From JAAFIP01 sp043774625 (GTDB taxonomy: Bacteria > Pseudomonadota > Gammaproteobacteria > Burkholderiales > Burkholderiaceae_C): a stretch of DNA of 64,000 nucleotides. Numbering within the stretch: the first letter of the stretch is position 1; every line of letters starts with the position of its first letter. Location: positions 62,001-126,000 of the forward strand of contig JAYVTG010000097.1 of the NCBI GenBank assembly GCA_043774625.1, in the 5' to 3' direction. The translations under genes were made by a program, and so were the position numbers. Below the pieces are notes generated by a model. The model searched no databases. It worked only from the letters and a program-made list of their open reading frames with translations, and had not been told where the DNA came from. This document shows, piece by piece, positions 41,893-50,855 of the stretch.

Positions 41893-42600
41893 TCAAACTC
41901 CTGCTTTCTCGGTGATGGTTCGCTTCTCGATCCGCTTTTCGGGCGTCGCGTTCAGCACAATGCGGTGCACGTAAATGCCGGGCAGGTGCACCTGGTCGGG
42001 CGCGATGTCGCCGGTTTCTACGATCTCTTCTACTTCCACAATGCACACCTTGCCCGCCATGGCCACAGCGGGGTTGAAGTTGCGCGCCGTCAGGCGAAAC
42101 TGCAGGTTGCCAGACTTGTCTGCACGGTGCGCTTTGACGAAGGACACTTCGGGCACCAAAGCGCGTTCCATCACATAGGTTTCGCCGTCAAATTCGCGCA
42201 GCTCTTTGCCATCGGCAACCATGGTGCCCACGCCGGTCTTGGTAAAAAAGGCCGGAATGCCCGCACCGCCTGCGCGCAGCTTTTCGGCCAGCGTGCCCTG
42301 GGGCGTAAATTCCAGTTCCAGTTCGTTGGCCAGGTATTGGCGTTCAAACTCCTTGTTTTCGCCTACATAGGACGAGATCATTTTTTTGATCTGGCGGGTT
42401 TGCAAGAGCTTGCCCAGGCCAAAGTCGTCTACGCCTGCGTTGTTGGATATAGCGGTGAGGTTTTTGACGCCGCTGTCTTTCAAGGCGTCAATCAGCGCTT
42501 CGGGAATGCCGCACAGGCCAAAGCCGCCCACGGCAATCAGTTGGCCATCTTGCACCACGCCTTTGAGCGCGGCGCTGGCCGAGGGATAAATCTTGTTCAC
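41893..42600 (-). CDS. scoA: 3-oxoacid CoA-transferase, subunit A
   Basis: Alpha subunit, 235 residues. Seen: VGGFGLCGIPEALIDAL, the CoA-binding GTLAEKLRAGGAGIPAFFT, YVMERALVPEVSFVKAHRADKSGNL and FNPAVAMAGK. Precedes scoB; the two subunits form one enzyme. The regulator upstream is divergent and may control it. Confidence 0.95.
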   Translation of the reverse strand: MNKIYPSASAALKGVVQDGQLIAVGGFGLCGIPEALIDALKDSGVKNLTAISNNAGVDDFGLGKLLQTRQIKKMISSYVGENKEFERQYLANELELEFTPQGTLAEKLRAGGAGIPAFFTKTGVGTMVADGKELREFDGETYVMERALVPEVSFVKAHRADKSGNLQFRLTARNFNPAVAMAGKVCIVEVEEIVETGDIAPDQVHLPGIYVHRIVLNATPEKRIEKRTITEKAGV

Positions 42601-42665
42601 AGAACTGTCTCCTTAAATGTTGCAGTACGATACTACGTAGTTGCATACGTAGTGTCACGTAATAT

Positions 42666-43244
42666 ATGACCCCACACATAGACTACCAATCCGCCTTCGA
42701 TTTTGCACCCATCGGCCTGGCCCTGTCACGCCACCGGCAAATGCTGGACTGCAACGCCGCGCTGTGCGACATGTTTGGCGCCACGCGCGACCAATTGATT
42801 GGCCAAAGCTTTGCCATTTTGTACCCCAGCCTGGTGGAATACGAGCGCACGGGCGCGCGCATAGCGCCCATCTTGGGGCAAGACGGCAACAAAGGCCGCT
42901 ACGCGGACGACCGGTTGATGAAGCGCGTGGGAAACGCCATGGGCCAGCTTGCAGGCGAAGTATTTTGGTGCCACGTGACAGGCCGCGCACTCAACCCCGC
43001 GCAGCCGCACGAGGCGGGCATCTGGAGCTTTGAAGACTTGTCTGCGAGCCGAGTGGTGAAGGCCGAACTGACACCCAGAGAGCGCGAAGTAGCCGCCTGC
43101 ATGCTGGGCGGTTTGACCAGCAAGCAGATCGGCAAGGTGCTGAGCATCAGCCACCGCACGGTGGAGATTTACCGCTCGCGTCTGATACACAAATACAAAG
43201 CCAGCACGACAGCGGATTTGATACATAAGCTGATGGCGGGTTGA
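42666..43244 (+). CDS. PAS-LuxR (HTH) transcriptional regulator
   Basis: A 192-residue regulator. Seen: an N-terminal PAS-like domain (FDFAPIGLALSRHRQMLDCN, about residues 10-110) and a C-terminal LuxR-type helix-turn-helix, LTPREREVAACMLGGLTSKQIGKVLSISHRTVEIYRS. Divergent from scoAB with a 65-bp spacer holding repeated TACGTAGT/TACTACGTA elements (around 42628-42655) that might be its operator. Likely senses a small ligand linked to 3-oxoacid metabolism; ligand unknown. Confidence 0.82.
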   Translation: MTPHIDYQSAFDFAPIGLALSRHRQMLDCNAALCDMFGATRDQLIGQSFAILYPSLVEYERTGARIAPILGQDGNKGRYADDRLMKRVGNAMGQLAGEVFWCHVTGRALNPAQPHEAGIWSFEDLSASRVVKAELTPREREVAACMLGGLTSKQIGKVLSISHRTVEIYRSRLIHKYKASTTADLIHKLMAG

Positions 43245-43248
43245 GTTT

Positions 43249-43265
43249 GCTATATATTCAATAGC
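43249..43265. repeat. Isolated GCTAT-ATAGC head of the dispersed repeat
   Basis: GCTATATATTCAATAGC just after the regulator stop, without the remaining half. Possibly a decayed copy. Confidence 0.4.
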
Positions 43266-43322
43266 GCCGCCGAACCGACGCAAAAAAACTAAAGCCAGCA
43301 AGTACGATCAGATACACGGTAG

Positions 43323-43391
43323 CGCACCAAATTGGCTTATTTCTTGCTTTATTTCGGTGCGAAATAGAAAAATATCTATTCATGCACCAAA
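43323..43391 (+). promoter_or_regulatory. Putative sigma-54 promoter with NtrC-like half-sites (amtB)
   Basis: TTGGC (43332) and TTGCT (43344) give GG and GC 10 bp apart, as at -24/-12 of RpoN promoters; it lies 83 bp before amtB. GCACCAAAT occurs at 43323 and 43383 and GGTGC between them, resembling NtrC half-sites. Confidence 0.45.
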
Positions 43392-43430
43392 TATAAGCAT
43401 ACTAATCATTCAACCATCCAAAAGAGACAT

Positions 43431-44645
43431 ATGGAAGCACTAAAACAAGGCGTGCCTGCGGGCGCCGACACACTTTTTATCTTACTGGGCGCCATCATGG
43501 TGCTGGCCATGCATGCAGGCTTTGCTTTTTTAGAGCTGGGCACCGTGCGCAAAAAGAACCAGGTCAACGCACTGGTCAAAATTTTGGTGGACTTTTCAGT
43601 GTCTACCGTGGCGTATTTCGTCGTGGGCTACGGCGTGGCTTATAGCACCAGCTTCTTTGTGGGTGCCGAAACGCTGGCTGCCAAAAACGGTTACGAGCTG
43701 GTCAAGTTTTTCTTTCTGCTGACCTTTGCAGCGGCTATTCCGGCCATCATCTCTGGCGGCATTGCCGAACGCGCCAAGTTTTGGCCGCAGTTGATTGCCA
43801 CAGCAGTCATCGTCGGCTTGGTGTACCCGTTTTTCGAAGGCATTGCCTGGAACAACGCCTTTGGCGTGCAGGACTGGATCAAGGCCGTCACCGGTGAGAA
43901 CTTTAGAGACTTTGCAGGCAGCGTGGTGGTGCACGCCGTGGGTGGCTGGATTGCCTTGCCCGCCGTGATCTTACTGGGCGCGCGCTATAACCGCTACAAA
44001 AAAGACGGCGCCATCTCTGCACACCCACCCTCTTCCATTCCCTTTCTTGCACTGGGCGCGTGGATTTTGTGCGTCGGCTGGTTTGGCTTTAACGTGATGA
44101 GCGCGCAAACTCTGGACAAAGTGTCTGGCCTGGTGGCCGTGAATTCGCTCATGGCGATGGTGGGCGGCACAATCGTGGCGCTGGTGTTGGGCAAGAACGA
44201 CCCCGGCTTTGTGCACAACGGCCCGCTGGCTGGTCTGGTGGCGGTGTGCGCTGGCTCAGACATCATGCACCCGCTGGGCGCGCTGGCTGTGGGCGGTATT
44301 GCTGCTGCTATTTTTGTAGTGATGTTCACCCTCACCCAAAACAAATGGAAGATTGATGATGTACTGGGTGTGTGGCCCTTGCATGGCCTGTGCGGTACCT
44401 GGGGCGGCATTGCAGCGGGCATTTTTGGTACCAAGGCCTTGGGCGGCTTGGGTGGTGTGTCGTTTAGCGCGCAACTCATTGGCACGGCCATGGGCGTGGC
44501 TTGGGCACTGGTAGGTGGCGTGATTGTCTACGGCGTTTTGAAGGCTGCGATGGGCTTGCGGATGAGCCAGGAAGAAGAGTTTGACGGCGCTGACCTGTCC
44601 ATCCACAAGATCAGCGCTACACCGGAGCGCGAGGCGAACTGGTAA
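43431..44645 (+). CDS. amtB: Ammonium transporter
   Basis: Trimeric Amt/Rh channel of the inner membrane, 404 residues with about 11 helices. Seen: ADTLFILLGAIMVLAMHAGFAFLELG (first helix with pore Ala/Phe), GIAERAKF, DFAGSVVVHAVGGWIAL with the twin-His partner His, and LGVWPLHGLCGTWGGIAAGIF with the second pore His. No glnK precedes it. A sigma-54-like promoter suggests nitrogen control. Confidence 0.95.
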   Translation: MEALKQGVPAGADTLFILLGAIMVLAMHAGFAFLELGTVRKKNQVNALVKILVDFSVSTVAYFVVGYGVAYSTSFFVGAETLAAKNGYELVKFFFLLTFAAAIPAIISGGIAERAKFWPQLIATAVIVGLVYPFFEGIAWNNAFGVQDWIKAVTGENFRDFAGSVVVHAVGGWIALPAVILLGARYNRYKKDGAISAHPPSSIPFLALGAWILCVGWFGFNVMSAQTLDKVSGLVAVNSLMAMVGGTIVALVLGKNDPGFVHNGPLAGLVAVCAGSDIMHPLGALAVGGIAAAIFVVMFTLTQNKWKIDDVLGVWPLHGLCGTWGGIAAGIFGTKALGGLGGVSFSAQLIGTAMGVAWALVGGVIVYGVLKAAMGLRMSQEEEFDGADLSIHKISATPEREANW

Positions 44646-44678
44646 GGTGAGTAAATGCAGGTGGAGATGCAGGTGGGC

Positions 44679-46073
44679 TCAGTCCCACAGCAGAGCGCGC
44701 GGCGCGGGCAGCAGCCTCGCATCTTCTCCAAGTAGCTGCTCAGACGCTATATTTTTAGTAGCTGCTTGCGCACTATCTACGCTGGTATTGGCACTATTTC
44801 CTTGCGTAACTGCTGACACGGCCGGGCAAACCCCCGTGCTGATGTAGTTCAGCGCTGCAGCAGTGCGCAGTTCTGCGGGGTCACCCAGCAAGTGCGTTAA
44901 ATCGTCGCTTACGGCACAGGTGGCGGGTACTCCTGTGGTGGGTACGGCAATGCCATTGGCGTTGGAAAGTTCGGCGTTGACCGTGGCATAAGTAATACCG
45001 CAAGCTTCGCGCGGCTGGAATGCGTAGGGCTTGCCGTAGCTGGTGCTTCCAATGGTTACGACCTCTTTAAACGGCTTTAGGCTGTTGAGCACAAGCTCGC
45101 TGGCCGATGCGGTGCCACCGGCGGTGATGATGACGATACGGCTCAAATTGTCCAGCGGCGCCGTGGGCAGCGTCGCGGTGCTGGACGTAAAGGTTTGAGC
45201 AAAATTATTGGCAGACTTTTTATTGTTGAACTTGAAGTTGGCAAACACCTTGCCATTGAGTGACGAACCACCCAGCATACTGGCCAGGTTGCGTGCCACG
45301 TTGACGTCCCCGCCAGGGTTGTAGCGCAGGTCTAACACCACCTCACCCACGCCTGCTGAGCGAAAGTTGTCAATCACGCCGCCCAGTGCGGCGTTGCTGG
45401 AAGTGACGAATTCCTGATAAAGAACATAGCCCACCTTGGCACCATTGGGTGCCGTCAGTACTTTTGACTCCAGCACCGGGGTCAGCGGGTAATCGGCCGA
45501 GTTGACGGTAAAACTAATTTGCGTGCCATTCAGTTTTTTCACTACAAAGTCACGCGCGACACCCGCAGTACTCACCGATTGCAGTGCGCCATTGGCAATC
45601 TGCAGGGGGGTCAATCCGTTCACGCTGATGATGGAATCACCACGCTGCAGACCTGCCAAACCAACCGGACTTCGCGGTTCTACGGTCACCACCTTGAGCG
45701 TGGTCTTTACATCATCCGTCCAAATTTGCGTGTAGCCGTATCCTGTGCGCCTGCCTTCGACAATCACCTGTGTGAACTGCGCCGTGCTCAACGCACCGCT
45801 GTATCGGTCAACAGGTTTGAAGAGCAAGGAGTTCAGATACTCTGCCATGGACGTGGCAGCTTCGTTGGGTGCCCCCTGTTTGTCATACCAAAAGTACTGG
45901 TCGTTCATGTAGTCGCGCAACCATGCACGCTGACCTGAGACTTCGCAACTGGCTGGTGCCTGCGGATAGCCGCTGGCGTTGCTGCCCGAGTTGCCACCAC
46001 CTCCTCCTCCACAAGCGCTAAGCAGCGCTACTAGCGCAGTCACTACACAGGCTTGTTTATTTTTCTGCTGCAT
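44679..46073 (-). CDS. S41 (C-terminal processing type) peptidase lipoprotein
   Basis: A 464-residue secreted serine protease. Seen: signal peptide with lipobox LLSACGGGGG, a PDZ domain (VTVEPRSPVGLAGLQRGDSIISVNG, about residues 130-155), then the S41 core VVLDLRYNPGGDVNVARNLAS, catalytic Ser in GGTASASELVLNSL and catalytic Lys in STSYGKPYAFQ. The C-terminal NTSVDSAQAATKNIAS is written by a dispersed repeat. Convergent with amtB. Substrate unknown. Confidence 0.9.
   Translation of the reverse strand: MQQKNKQACVVTALVALLSACGGGGGGNSGSNASGYPQAPASCEVSGQRAWLRDYMNDQYFWYDKQGAPNEAATSMAEYLNSLLFKPVDRYSGALSTAQFTQVIVEGRRTGYGYTQIWTDDVKTTLKVVTVEPRSPVGLAGLQRGDSIISVNGLTPLQIANGALQSVSTAGVARDFVVKKLNGTQISFTVNSADYPLTPVLESKVLTAPNGAKVGYVLYQEFVTSSNAALGGVIDNFRSAGVGEVVLDLRYNPGGDVNVARNLASMLGGSSLNGKVFANFKFNNKKSANNFAQTFTSSTATLPTAPLDNLSRIVIITAGGTASASELVLNSLKPFKEVVTIGSTSYGKPYAFQPREACGITYATVNAELSNANGIAVPTTGVPATCAVSDDLTHLLGDPAELRTAAALNYISTGVCPAVSAVTQGNSANTSVDSAQAATKNIASEQLLGEDARLLPAPRALLWD
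44745..44789 (+). repeat. Dispersed repeat copy 17, C-terminus of the S41 protease
   Basis: CGCTATATTTTTAGTAGC, TGCTTGCGCACTATC, TACGCTGG. On the protease strand it reads SVDSAQAATKNIA, almost identical to copies 7 and 25. Confidence 0.85.
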
Positions 46074-46084
46074 GTGGTGGATCG

Positions 46085-46963
46085 TTACACTTTCAATAAT
46101 TGATACACCAAGGCATGCAAATGATGCGCAGGAGAGACCATTGCCTCCAAAATGTTGAAGTGGTTCAACCCCAGCAGTGCCTCACACACGGGCACGTGGG
46201 CGCTGCCCCAGGCAGTTTCTATCAACGCGTTGTGGCGCAAGAATTCTTCGCTTTCGTCTGCGCCACATACAGCGTACAGCGGCGCGCGGGGCCTGGCAAG
46301 ATAGGCCGGGCTACAGCGCTGCACCACGCGTGCGGTGAGCTTTAAATCGGTTTGCACATACGGCGCGTGCATGAGCGGTGCCAGGTCATACAGACCCGAA
46401 ATACTCAATGCATTTCGCACCACATGGTGGGGCAAGCTAGGGTCAAAGCGCTCCCATTCACAGGCCGCCAGCATGGCAGCCAGATGCCCGCCTGCCGAGT
46501 GGCCAACCACGGTAATGCGCGACGCGTCGCCGCCGTATTGGTCAATATTCTTGTACACCCAGGCCAGGCAACGCAGCATTTGGACGGTAATGTCTTCTAT
46601 GGAGATAGTGCTTTGCGCACCGCACAGCGCATAGTTAGGCACCACCACACACACGCCCTGCTGGGTAAAGGCGGGGGCGATGAAGCTGTGGTCGGCCTTG
46701 TCCAGGCTGCGCCAGTAGCCGCCATGTACAAAAACCAGCACAGGCTGGCCAGTGCCCCCCGCTGGAAAAACATCCAGCCGTTCGGCGACAGACTCACCAT
46801 AAGGCACATCCAGCATGCAGGCCTGCCGCGTACGCACCTGCTGCGACGCACTTTGCCAGTCTTGCACGTGGCGCGTTAAAAAATCGGGTACGCGCAAGCG
46901 GTTGTTGTATTGCGCATCCAGGTACGCGGCGTCGGTCTGTTGGGGGGAAGATAGTTTTGGCAT
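46085..46963 (-). CDS. Alpha/beta hydrolase, arylformamidase/esterase-like
   Basis: A 292-residue alpha/beta hydrolase. Seen: oxyanion loop VFVHGGYWRSLDK, nucleophile elbow VVGHSAGGHLAAML, CGADESEEFLRHN with the likely Asp and LGLNHFNILE with the catalytic His. The HGGYW motif is typical of kynurenine formamidase (KynB-like) and related carboxylesterases. ATG at 46963 preferred to TTG at 46984. It ends 11 bp before the S41 gene in the same direction. Substrate not certain. Confidence 0.8.
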   Translation of the reverse strand: MPKLSSPQQTDAAYLDAQYNNRLRVPDFLTRHVQDWQSASQQVRTRQACMLDVPYGESVAERLDVFPAGGTGQPVLVFVHGGYWRSLDKADHSFIAPAFTQQGVCVVVPNYALCGAQSTISIEDITVQMLRCLAWVYKNIDQYGGDASRITVVGHSAGGHLAAMLAACEWERFDPSLPHHVVRNALSISGLYDLAPLMHAPYVQTDLKLTARVVQRCSPAYLARPRAPLYAVCGADESEEFLRHNALIETAWGSAHVPVCEALLGLNHFNILEAMVSPAHHLHALVYQLLKV

Positions 46964-47048
46964 AACTGTTAAGCTATAGTGCAAATGCTTGCTTATAGTA
47001 ACCGTTGCGGTAAACTAATTGCAACAGGACAACCCGTAGGAGACCAGC

Positions 47049-47921
47049 ATGCGCCTTTCGCCCGAACAACTCGTCCAATTTGACCGAGACGGTTATCTTT
47101 TCTTTCCCGGTCACTTTAGCGCCGAGGAAACCAAGGTCATGACCGACGCTGTGCCCGAGCTATACGCTCGGCGTGAAGACTACAACGTGCGCGAAAAAGG
47201 CAAAGACGCAGTGCGTACCAACTTTGCCGCCCACCTGTACAGCGAGCCTTTTGCCAAGCTGTCCCGCCACCCACGCATGATCCAGCCCGTAGAAGACCTG
47301 TTTGGCGAAAAGCTGTACATGCACCAGTTCAAGATCAACGGCAAGATGGCTTTTGAAGGCGACGTGTGGCAGTGGCACCAGGACTACGGCACCTGGCTGA
47401 ACGACGACATGATGCCCACCGAACGCGCGATGAACGTGGCGATTTTTCTGGACGACGTGAACGAATACAACGGCCCGTTGATGTTCATTCCTGGCAGCCA
47501 CAAAAAGGGCGTGGTTAACGCCAAGCATGACTTGACGACCACCAGCTACCCGCTGTGGACGGTAGACAATAATTTGATTGCCCAACTGGTAGACCGCGCG
47601 GGCGGCAAACAGGGCGGCATCGTCTCGCCCAAAGGGCCTGCGGGGTCGATGATTCTCTTTCACAGTTGCCTGGTGCACGCATCGTCGTCCAACCTGTCAC
47701 CTTTCAACCGCGTGAGTGTTTACCTAAGCCTGTGTACGGTAAGCAACCACATTCGCCGCCACAAACGGCCTGAATACATCGCCCACCGAGACTTCACGCC
47801 GATTGAATGCCTGCCTGATGATTGTTTGACTAAAAATTACCCCGTTGACCTGCCTTGGAAAGACGGTGTGCCCGCCAGCGCGTTGCAAACTTCGATGAAC
47901 GAGTTGAAGCTGGCGGCTTGA
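47049..47921 (+). CDS. Phytanoyl-CoA dioxygenase family protein
   Basis: Fe(II)/2-oxoglutarate-dependent oxygenase of 290 residues. Seen: N-terminal FDRDGYLFFPGHFSAEE, the Fe-binding HxD in WQWHQDYGTW (about residue 113), LDDVNEYNGPLMFIPGSHKKG and the distal His with 2-OG Arg in CLVHASSSNLSPFNRVSVYL. Similar to ectoine hydroxylase-like enzymes. A strong GTAGGAGACC ribosome site precedes the ATG. Followed by a SAF oxidoreductase in the same direction, perhaps one pathway; substrate unknown. Confidence 0.87.
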   Translation: MRLSPEQLVQFDRDGYLFFPGHFSAEETKVMTDAVPELYARREDYNVREKGKDAVRTNFAAHLYSEPFAKLSRHPRMIQPVEDLFGEKLYMHQFKINGKMAFEGDVWQWHQDYGTWLNDDMMPTERAMNVAIFLDDVNEYNGPLMFIPGSHKKGVVNAKHDLTTTSYPLWTVDNNLIAQLVDRAGGKQGGIVSPKGPAGSMILFHSCLVHASSSNLSPFNRVSVYLSLCTVSNHIRRHKRPEYIAHRDFTPIECLPDDCLTKNYPVDLPWKDGVPASALQTSMNELKLAA

Positions 47922-47947
47922 TTTTCTAAAACCATTTAAAACCATTT

Positions 47948-48047
47948 AAACGCAGAGGACGCAAAGGATTCGCAGAGAGCGCAGAAAAGAAATTCAATTT
48001 TTTTCTTCTTTTGCGTCCTCTGCGAATCCTTCGTGTCCTCTGCGTTC
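47948..48047. repeat. 100-bp imperfect palindrome of CGCAGAGGAC-type repeats
   Basis: AACGCAGAGGACGCAAAGG and following bases pair with CCTTCGTGTCCTCTGCGTT across a short AT-rich loop. Preceded by a direct repeat AAAACCATTT (47929 and 47939). This kind of tract occurs in many proteobacterial genomes. Confidence 0.8.
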
Positions 48048-48067
48048 AAAATCTTCTTTACCCTCCC

Positions 48068-49408
48068 ATGAACCTCTATTCCAAACTCCAACAACGCGCC
48101 GCTGATGGCAAACCAGTGCGCATCGGCCTGATTGGCGCCGGCAAATTTGGCTCCATGTACCTCGCGCAAATACCGCGCACACCGGGTGTGCACCTGGTAG
48201 CCATTGCCGACCTGAACCCCGCCGCAGCCCGCGCCAATCTGGCCCGAGTAGGCTGGAAATCTGAGCTAACCAGCGCAGAATCTGCGCAGGCAGCTATTAA
48301 AACAGGAGCAACCTGGATCACCGACAACTGGGAAGCCGTAGCCACTTGCCCACAGATTGACGTGTTGGTGGAATGCACCGGCTCGCCCGTGCATGCGGTA
48401 GACCACATTTTGAAAGCCATAGAACACGGCAAGCATGTGGTGAACGTGACGGTAGAGGCCGACGCGTTTTGTGGGCCGCTACTGGCACGGCGCGCGCATG
48501 AGAAAGGCGTTATCTATTCCCTGGCCTTTGGCGACCAGCCTGCGCTGATTTGCGACCTGGTGGACTGGGCACGCACCTGCGGCTTCCCTGTAGTGGCGGC
48601 AGGCCGTGGCCATAAATGGTTGCCACATTTTGCAGACTCCACGCCCGATACCGTGTGGGGTTATTACGGTTTAACGCCCGAACAAGCCGAGCGCGGCGGC
48701 CTGAACCCCAAAATGTTCAACAGCTTTTTGGACGGCTCTAAACCGTCGATAGAAAGCACCGCCGTGTCCAACGCCACAGGTTTGAGTGTGCCCAGCAACG
48801 GCCTGCTGTACCCGCCCGCCAGCGTCGAAGACATTCCGTTTGTCACCCGCCCCATCAGCGAAGGCGGCGTGCTTGAGAAAAAAGGCATGGTCGAAGTCAT
48901 CTCCAGCCTGGAAAAAGATGGCCGCGTGATTCCGTACGACATTCGTATGGGCGTGTGGGTGACGGTAGAAGCCGAGACGGACTACATCAAAAACTGTTTT
49001 GAAGAATACAACGCCCACACCGACCCGAGTGGCCGTTACTTCACGCTGTACAAGCGCTGGCATTTGATAGGCCTGGAAGTGGGCGTCAGCGTGGCCAGCG
49101 TAGCCCTGCGCGGCGAGCCTACCGGCGTTGCCACCGCCTGGAACGCCGACGTAGTAGCCACCGCCAAACGCGACCTGCAACCGGGTGACATGCTGGACGG
49201 CGAAGGCGGCTACACGGTGTGGGGCAAGCTGCTGCCCTCAAGCACGTCATTCAAACTGGGCGGATTGCCTCTAGGTTTGGCGCATAACGTGAAGGTGGTG
49301 CGCCCCGTCAAAAAAGGGCAATCGTTGAGCTGGGCAGACGTAGACATGCCTGCTTCGCGTGCGTATGACTTGCGGCGCGAGATGGAGCGGTTGTTTAGCC
49401 CCGCTTAA
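48068..49408 (+). CDS. SAF-domain NAD(P)-dependent oxidoreductase
   Basis: A 446-residue protein with an N-terminal Rossmann fold similar to homoserine dehydrogenase (RIGLIGAGKFGSMYLAQI, about residues 18-35) and a C-terminal SAF domain (KRDLQPGDMLDGEGGYTVWG, VVRPVKKGQSLSWADV). Proteins with this pairing act on carbohydrate-like or branched substrates; the exact one is unknown. ATG at 48068 is chosen because the Rossmann start fits and the upstream frame runs through the palindrome. The segment TSAESAQAAIKTG overlaps a dispersed repeat copy. Confidence 0.87.
   Translation: MNLYSKLQQRAADGKPVRIGLIGAGKFGSMYLAQIPRTPGVHLVAIADLNPAAARANLARVGWKSELTSAESAQAAIKTGATWITDNWEAVATCPQIDVLVECTGSPVHAVDHILKAIEHGKHVVNVTVEADAFCGPLLARRAHEKGVIYSLAFGDQPALICDLVDWARTCGFPVVAAGRGHKWLPHFADSTPDTVWGYYGLTPEQAERGGLNPKMFNSFLDGSKPSIESTAVSNATGLSVPSNGLLYPPASVEDIPFVTRPISEGGVLEKKGMVEVISSLEKDGRVIPYDIRMGVWVTVEAETDYIKNCFEEYNAHTDPSGRYFTLYKRWHLIGLEVGVSVASVALRGEPTGVATAWNADVVATAKRDLQPGDMLDGEGGYTVWGKLLPSSTSFKLGGLPLGLAHNVKVVRPVKKGQSLSWADVDMPASRAYDLRREMERLFSPA
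48268..48311 (-). repeat. Dispersed repeat copy 19, inside the SAF oxidoreductase gene
   Basis: Reverse-orientation diverged copy (ACCAGCGCAGAATCTGCGC, AGGCAGCTATTAAAA), read as SAESAQAAIK. Confidence 0.6.
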
Positions 49409-49442
49409 CCCCTATTGATCGGGCCCAAACAATAGTACGCCG

Positions 49443-50855
49443 TCAACGCAACAAGCCCCGGCGCTGGCGCACCACATCGGTAGCAGTCACAGCGTCTGCC
49501 TGGTTGCCCCACGAATTGCGGATGTAACTGGCCACCGCTGCAATGTCGTCGTCATTCAACTGGTGCACAAAGGGCGGCATGCCGTAGGGGCGCGGGTTGC
49601 CTGCAGTGCTGGGCGCGTAGCCACCCGCCACAATCATGCGCACCAGGTTTGTGCTGTTAGCCATGGTGATGGCGCGGTTGCCCGCAAAGGCAGGCAGCGC
49701 CACCGTGCCTTCCAGCAGCAGGCCCTGGCCCTGTGCGCCGTGGCAGGTGGCGCAGTGCTGGGTAAATAAGTCGCTGCCGCGCTGGTGCTCGCTGCTGTCT
49801 TGAAAACGACTTTTGGTTGGCTTCTGGGCCCGGGTTGCAGAGCCCAGTGTTTCGGGCAGACTTTGCAGATAACTGGCCATGGCGTTCAGGTCTTGCGTGG
49901 TGAGGTGCTGGGTGCTAAGCGCCACCACCTCGGCCATGGGGCCCAGTGCGCTGGCACTGGGTGACACGCCCGTGCGCAACAGGGCAACAATGTCTTCGCG
50001 CTTCCAGTGCATGACACCTGCTTCGCTGGCAGATAACAGCGACGGCGCGTACCAGTCTTGCATGGGCATGAGCGCACCGCTGAGCAATTGCGGGTTGGTA
50101 GCAGCGCCCAGTGCGTTGCGGTTGGCATGGCAGGCGCTACAGTGGGCCAGGCCTTGCACCAGATAGGCTCCGCGCGCAATTTCATCGGTTTTAAACGTAT
50201 TTTCAGCCTGATTTTTGCCGCTTTCCAGCGTGGAATATGCGCGAGCAGCTATTAATTTTGTAGTGTCGGTAGAATCTGCCTTGTCAAAAAACAGGACGCG
50301 CCAGGCGGCCAGAGCCACCTGTGTGTTGAACGGAAACGGTAATTCATGCCCTTTGTTGGCCTGCAGCACAGGCTGTACGCCATGCATGAAATAGGCGTAC
50401 AGCGCGTCGCTGTCAGCACGTGTCACATGCGTGTAGTTGGTGTACGGAAATGCAGGAACCAGCAAGCGGCCATCCGCATTGATGCCTTCGTGCATGGCGC
50501 GGTAAAACGCATCGGCTGTCCAGTTACCAATGCCTGTGGCCGCGTCGGGTGTAATGTTGCTGGTGTACACCGCACCAAAAGGGGTGTGGATGGCCTTGCC
50601 ACCTGCAAAGGCTGCGCCACCGCGAGCCGTATGGCAGGCCGCACAGTTGCCTGCACGGGCGAGGTACGCACCCTGGTCTATCACAGACTGTGCGGGTTTT
50701 TGAGAGGTATTTTTGCCAGTTACCAGCGTGGAATATGCGCGAGCAGCTATTAATTCAATAGCAATTGTACCTACAACCCATAGCACCAGTAGCAGCAAAA
50801 TCCACAGTGCCATACGAACAAAGCGCCCGGTTTGCTGTGTCAACACACCATTCAC
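49443..50855 (-). CDS. Triheme cytochrome c (alcohol/gluconate dehydrogenase subunit type)
   Basis: A 470-residue membrane-anchored cytochrome. Seen: N-terminal helix MALWILLLLVLWVVGTIAI, three haem sites CAACH, CSACH and CATCH, and the C-terminal YGMPPFVHQLNDDDIAAVASYIR typical of the cytochrome subunit of membrane dehydrogenases; no dehydrogenase gene is adjacent. GTG at 50855 overlaps the preceding stop (GTGA); ATG at 50870 is the alternative. Two dispersed repeats are inside: after the anchor (ELIAARAYSTLVTGKN) and between the first two haem domains (KLIAARAYSTLESGKN). Confidence 0.88.
   Translation of the reverse strand: MNGVLTQQTGRFVRMALWILLLLVLWVVGTIAIELIAARAYSTLVTGKNTSQKPAQSVIDQGAYLARAGNCAACHTARGGAAFAGGKAIHTPFGAVYTSNITPDAATGIGNWTADAFYRAMHEGINADGRLLVPAFPYTNYTHVTRADSDALYAYFMHGVQPVLQANKGHELPFPFNTQVALAAWRVLFFDKADSTDTTKLIAARAYSTLESGKNQAENTFKTDEIARGAYLVQGLAHCSACHANRNALGAATNPQLLSGALMPMQDWYAPSLLSASEAGVMHWKREDIVALLRTGVSPSASALGPMAEVVALSTQHLTTQDLNAMASYLQSLPETLGSATRAQKPTKSRFQDSSEHQRGSDLFTQHCATCHGAQGQGLLLEGTVALPAFAGNRAITMANSTNLVRMIVAGGYAPSTAGNPRPYGMPPFVHQLNDDDIAAVASYIRNSWGNQADAVTATDVVRQRRGLLR
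50223..50266 (-). repeat. Dispersed repeat copy 20, inside the triheme cytochrome gene
   Basis: Reverse-orientation complete copy (TTCCAGCGTGGAATATGCG, CGAGCAGCTATTAATTTTG). Read as KLIAARAYSTLES in the linker between haem domains 1 and 2. Confidence 0.88.
50721..50765 (-). repeat. Dispersed repeat copy 21, near the start of the triheme cytochrome gene
   Basis: Nearly identical to copy 20 over the core (ACCAGCGTGGAATATGCG, CGAGCAGCTATTAATTCAAT), read as ELIAARAYSTLVT just after the membrane anchor. Confidence 0.88.
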
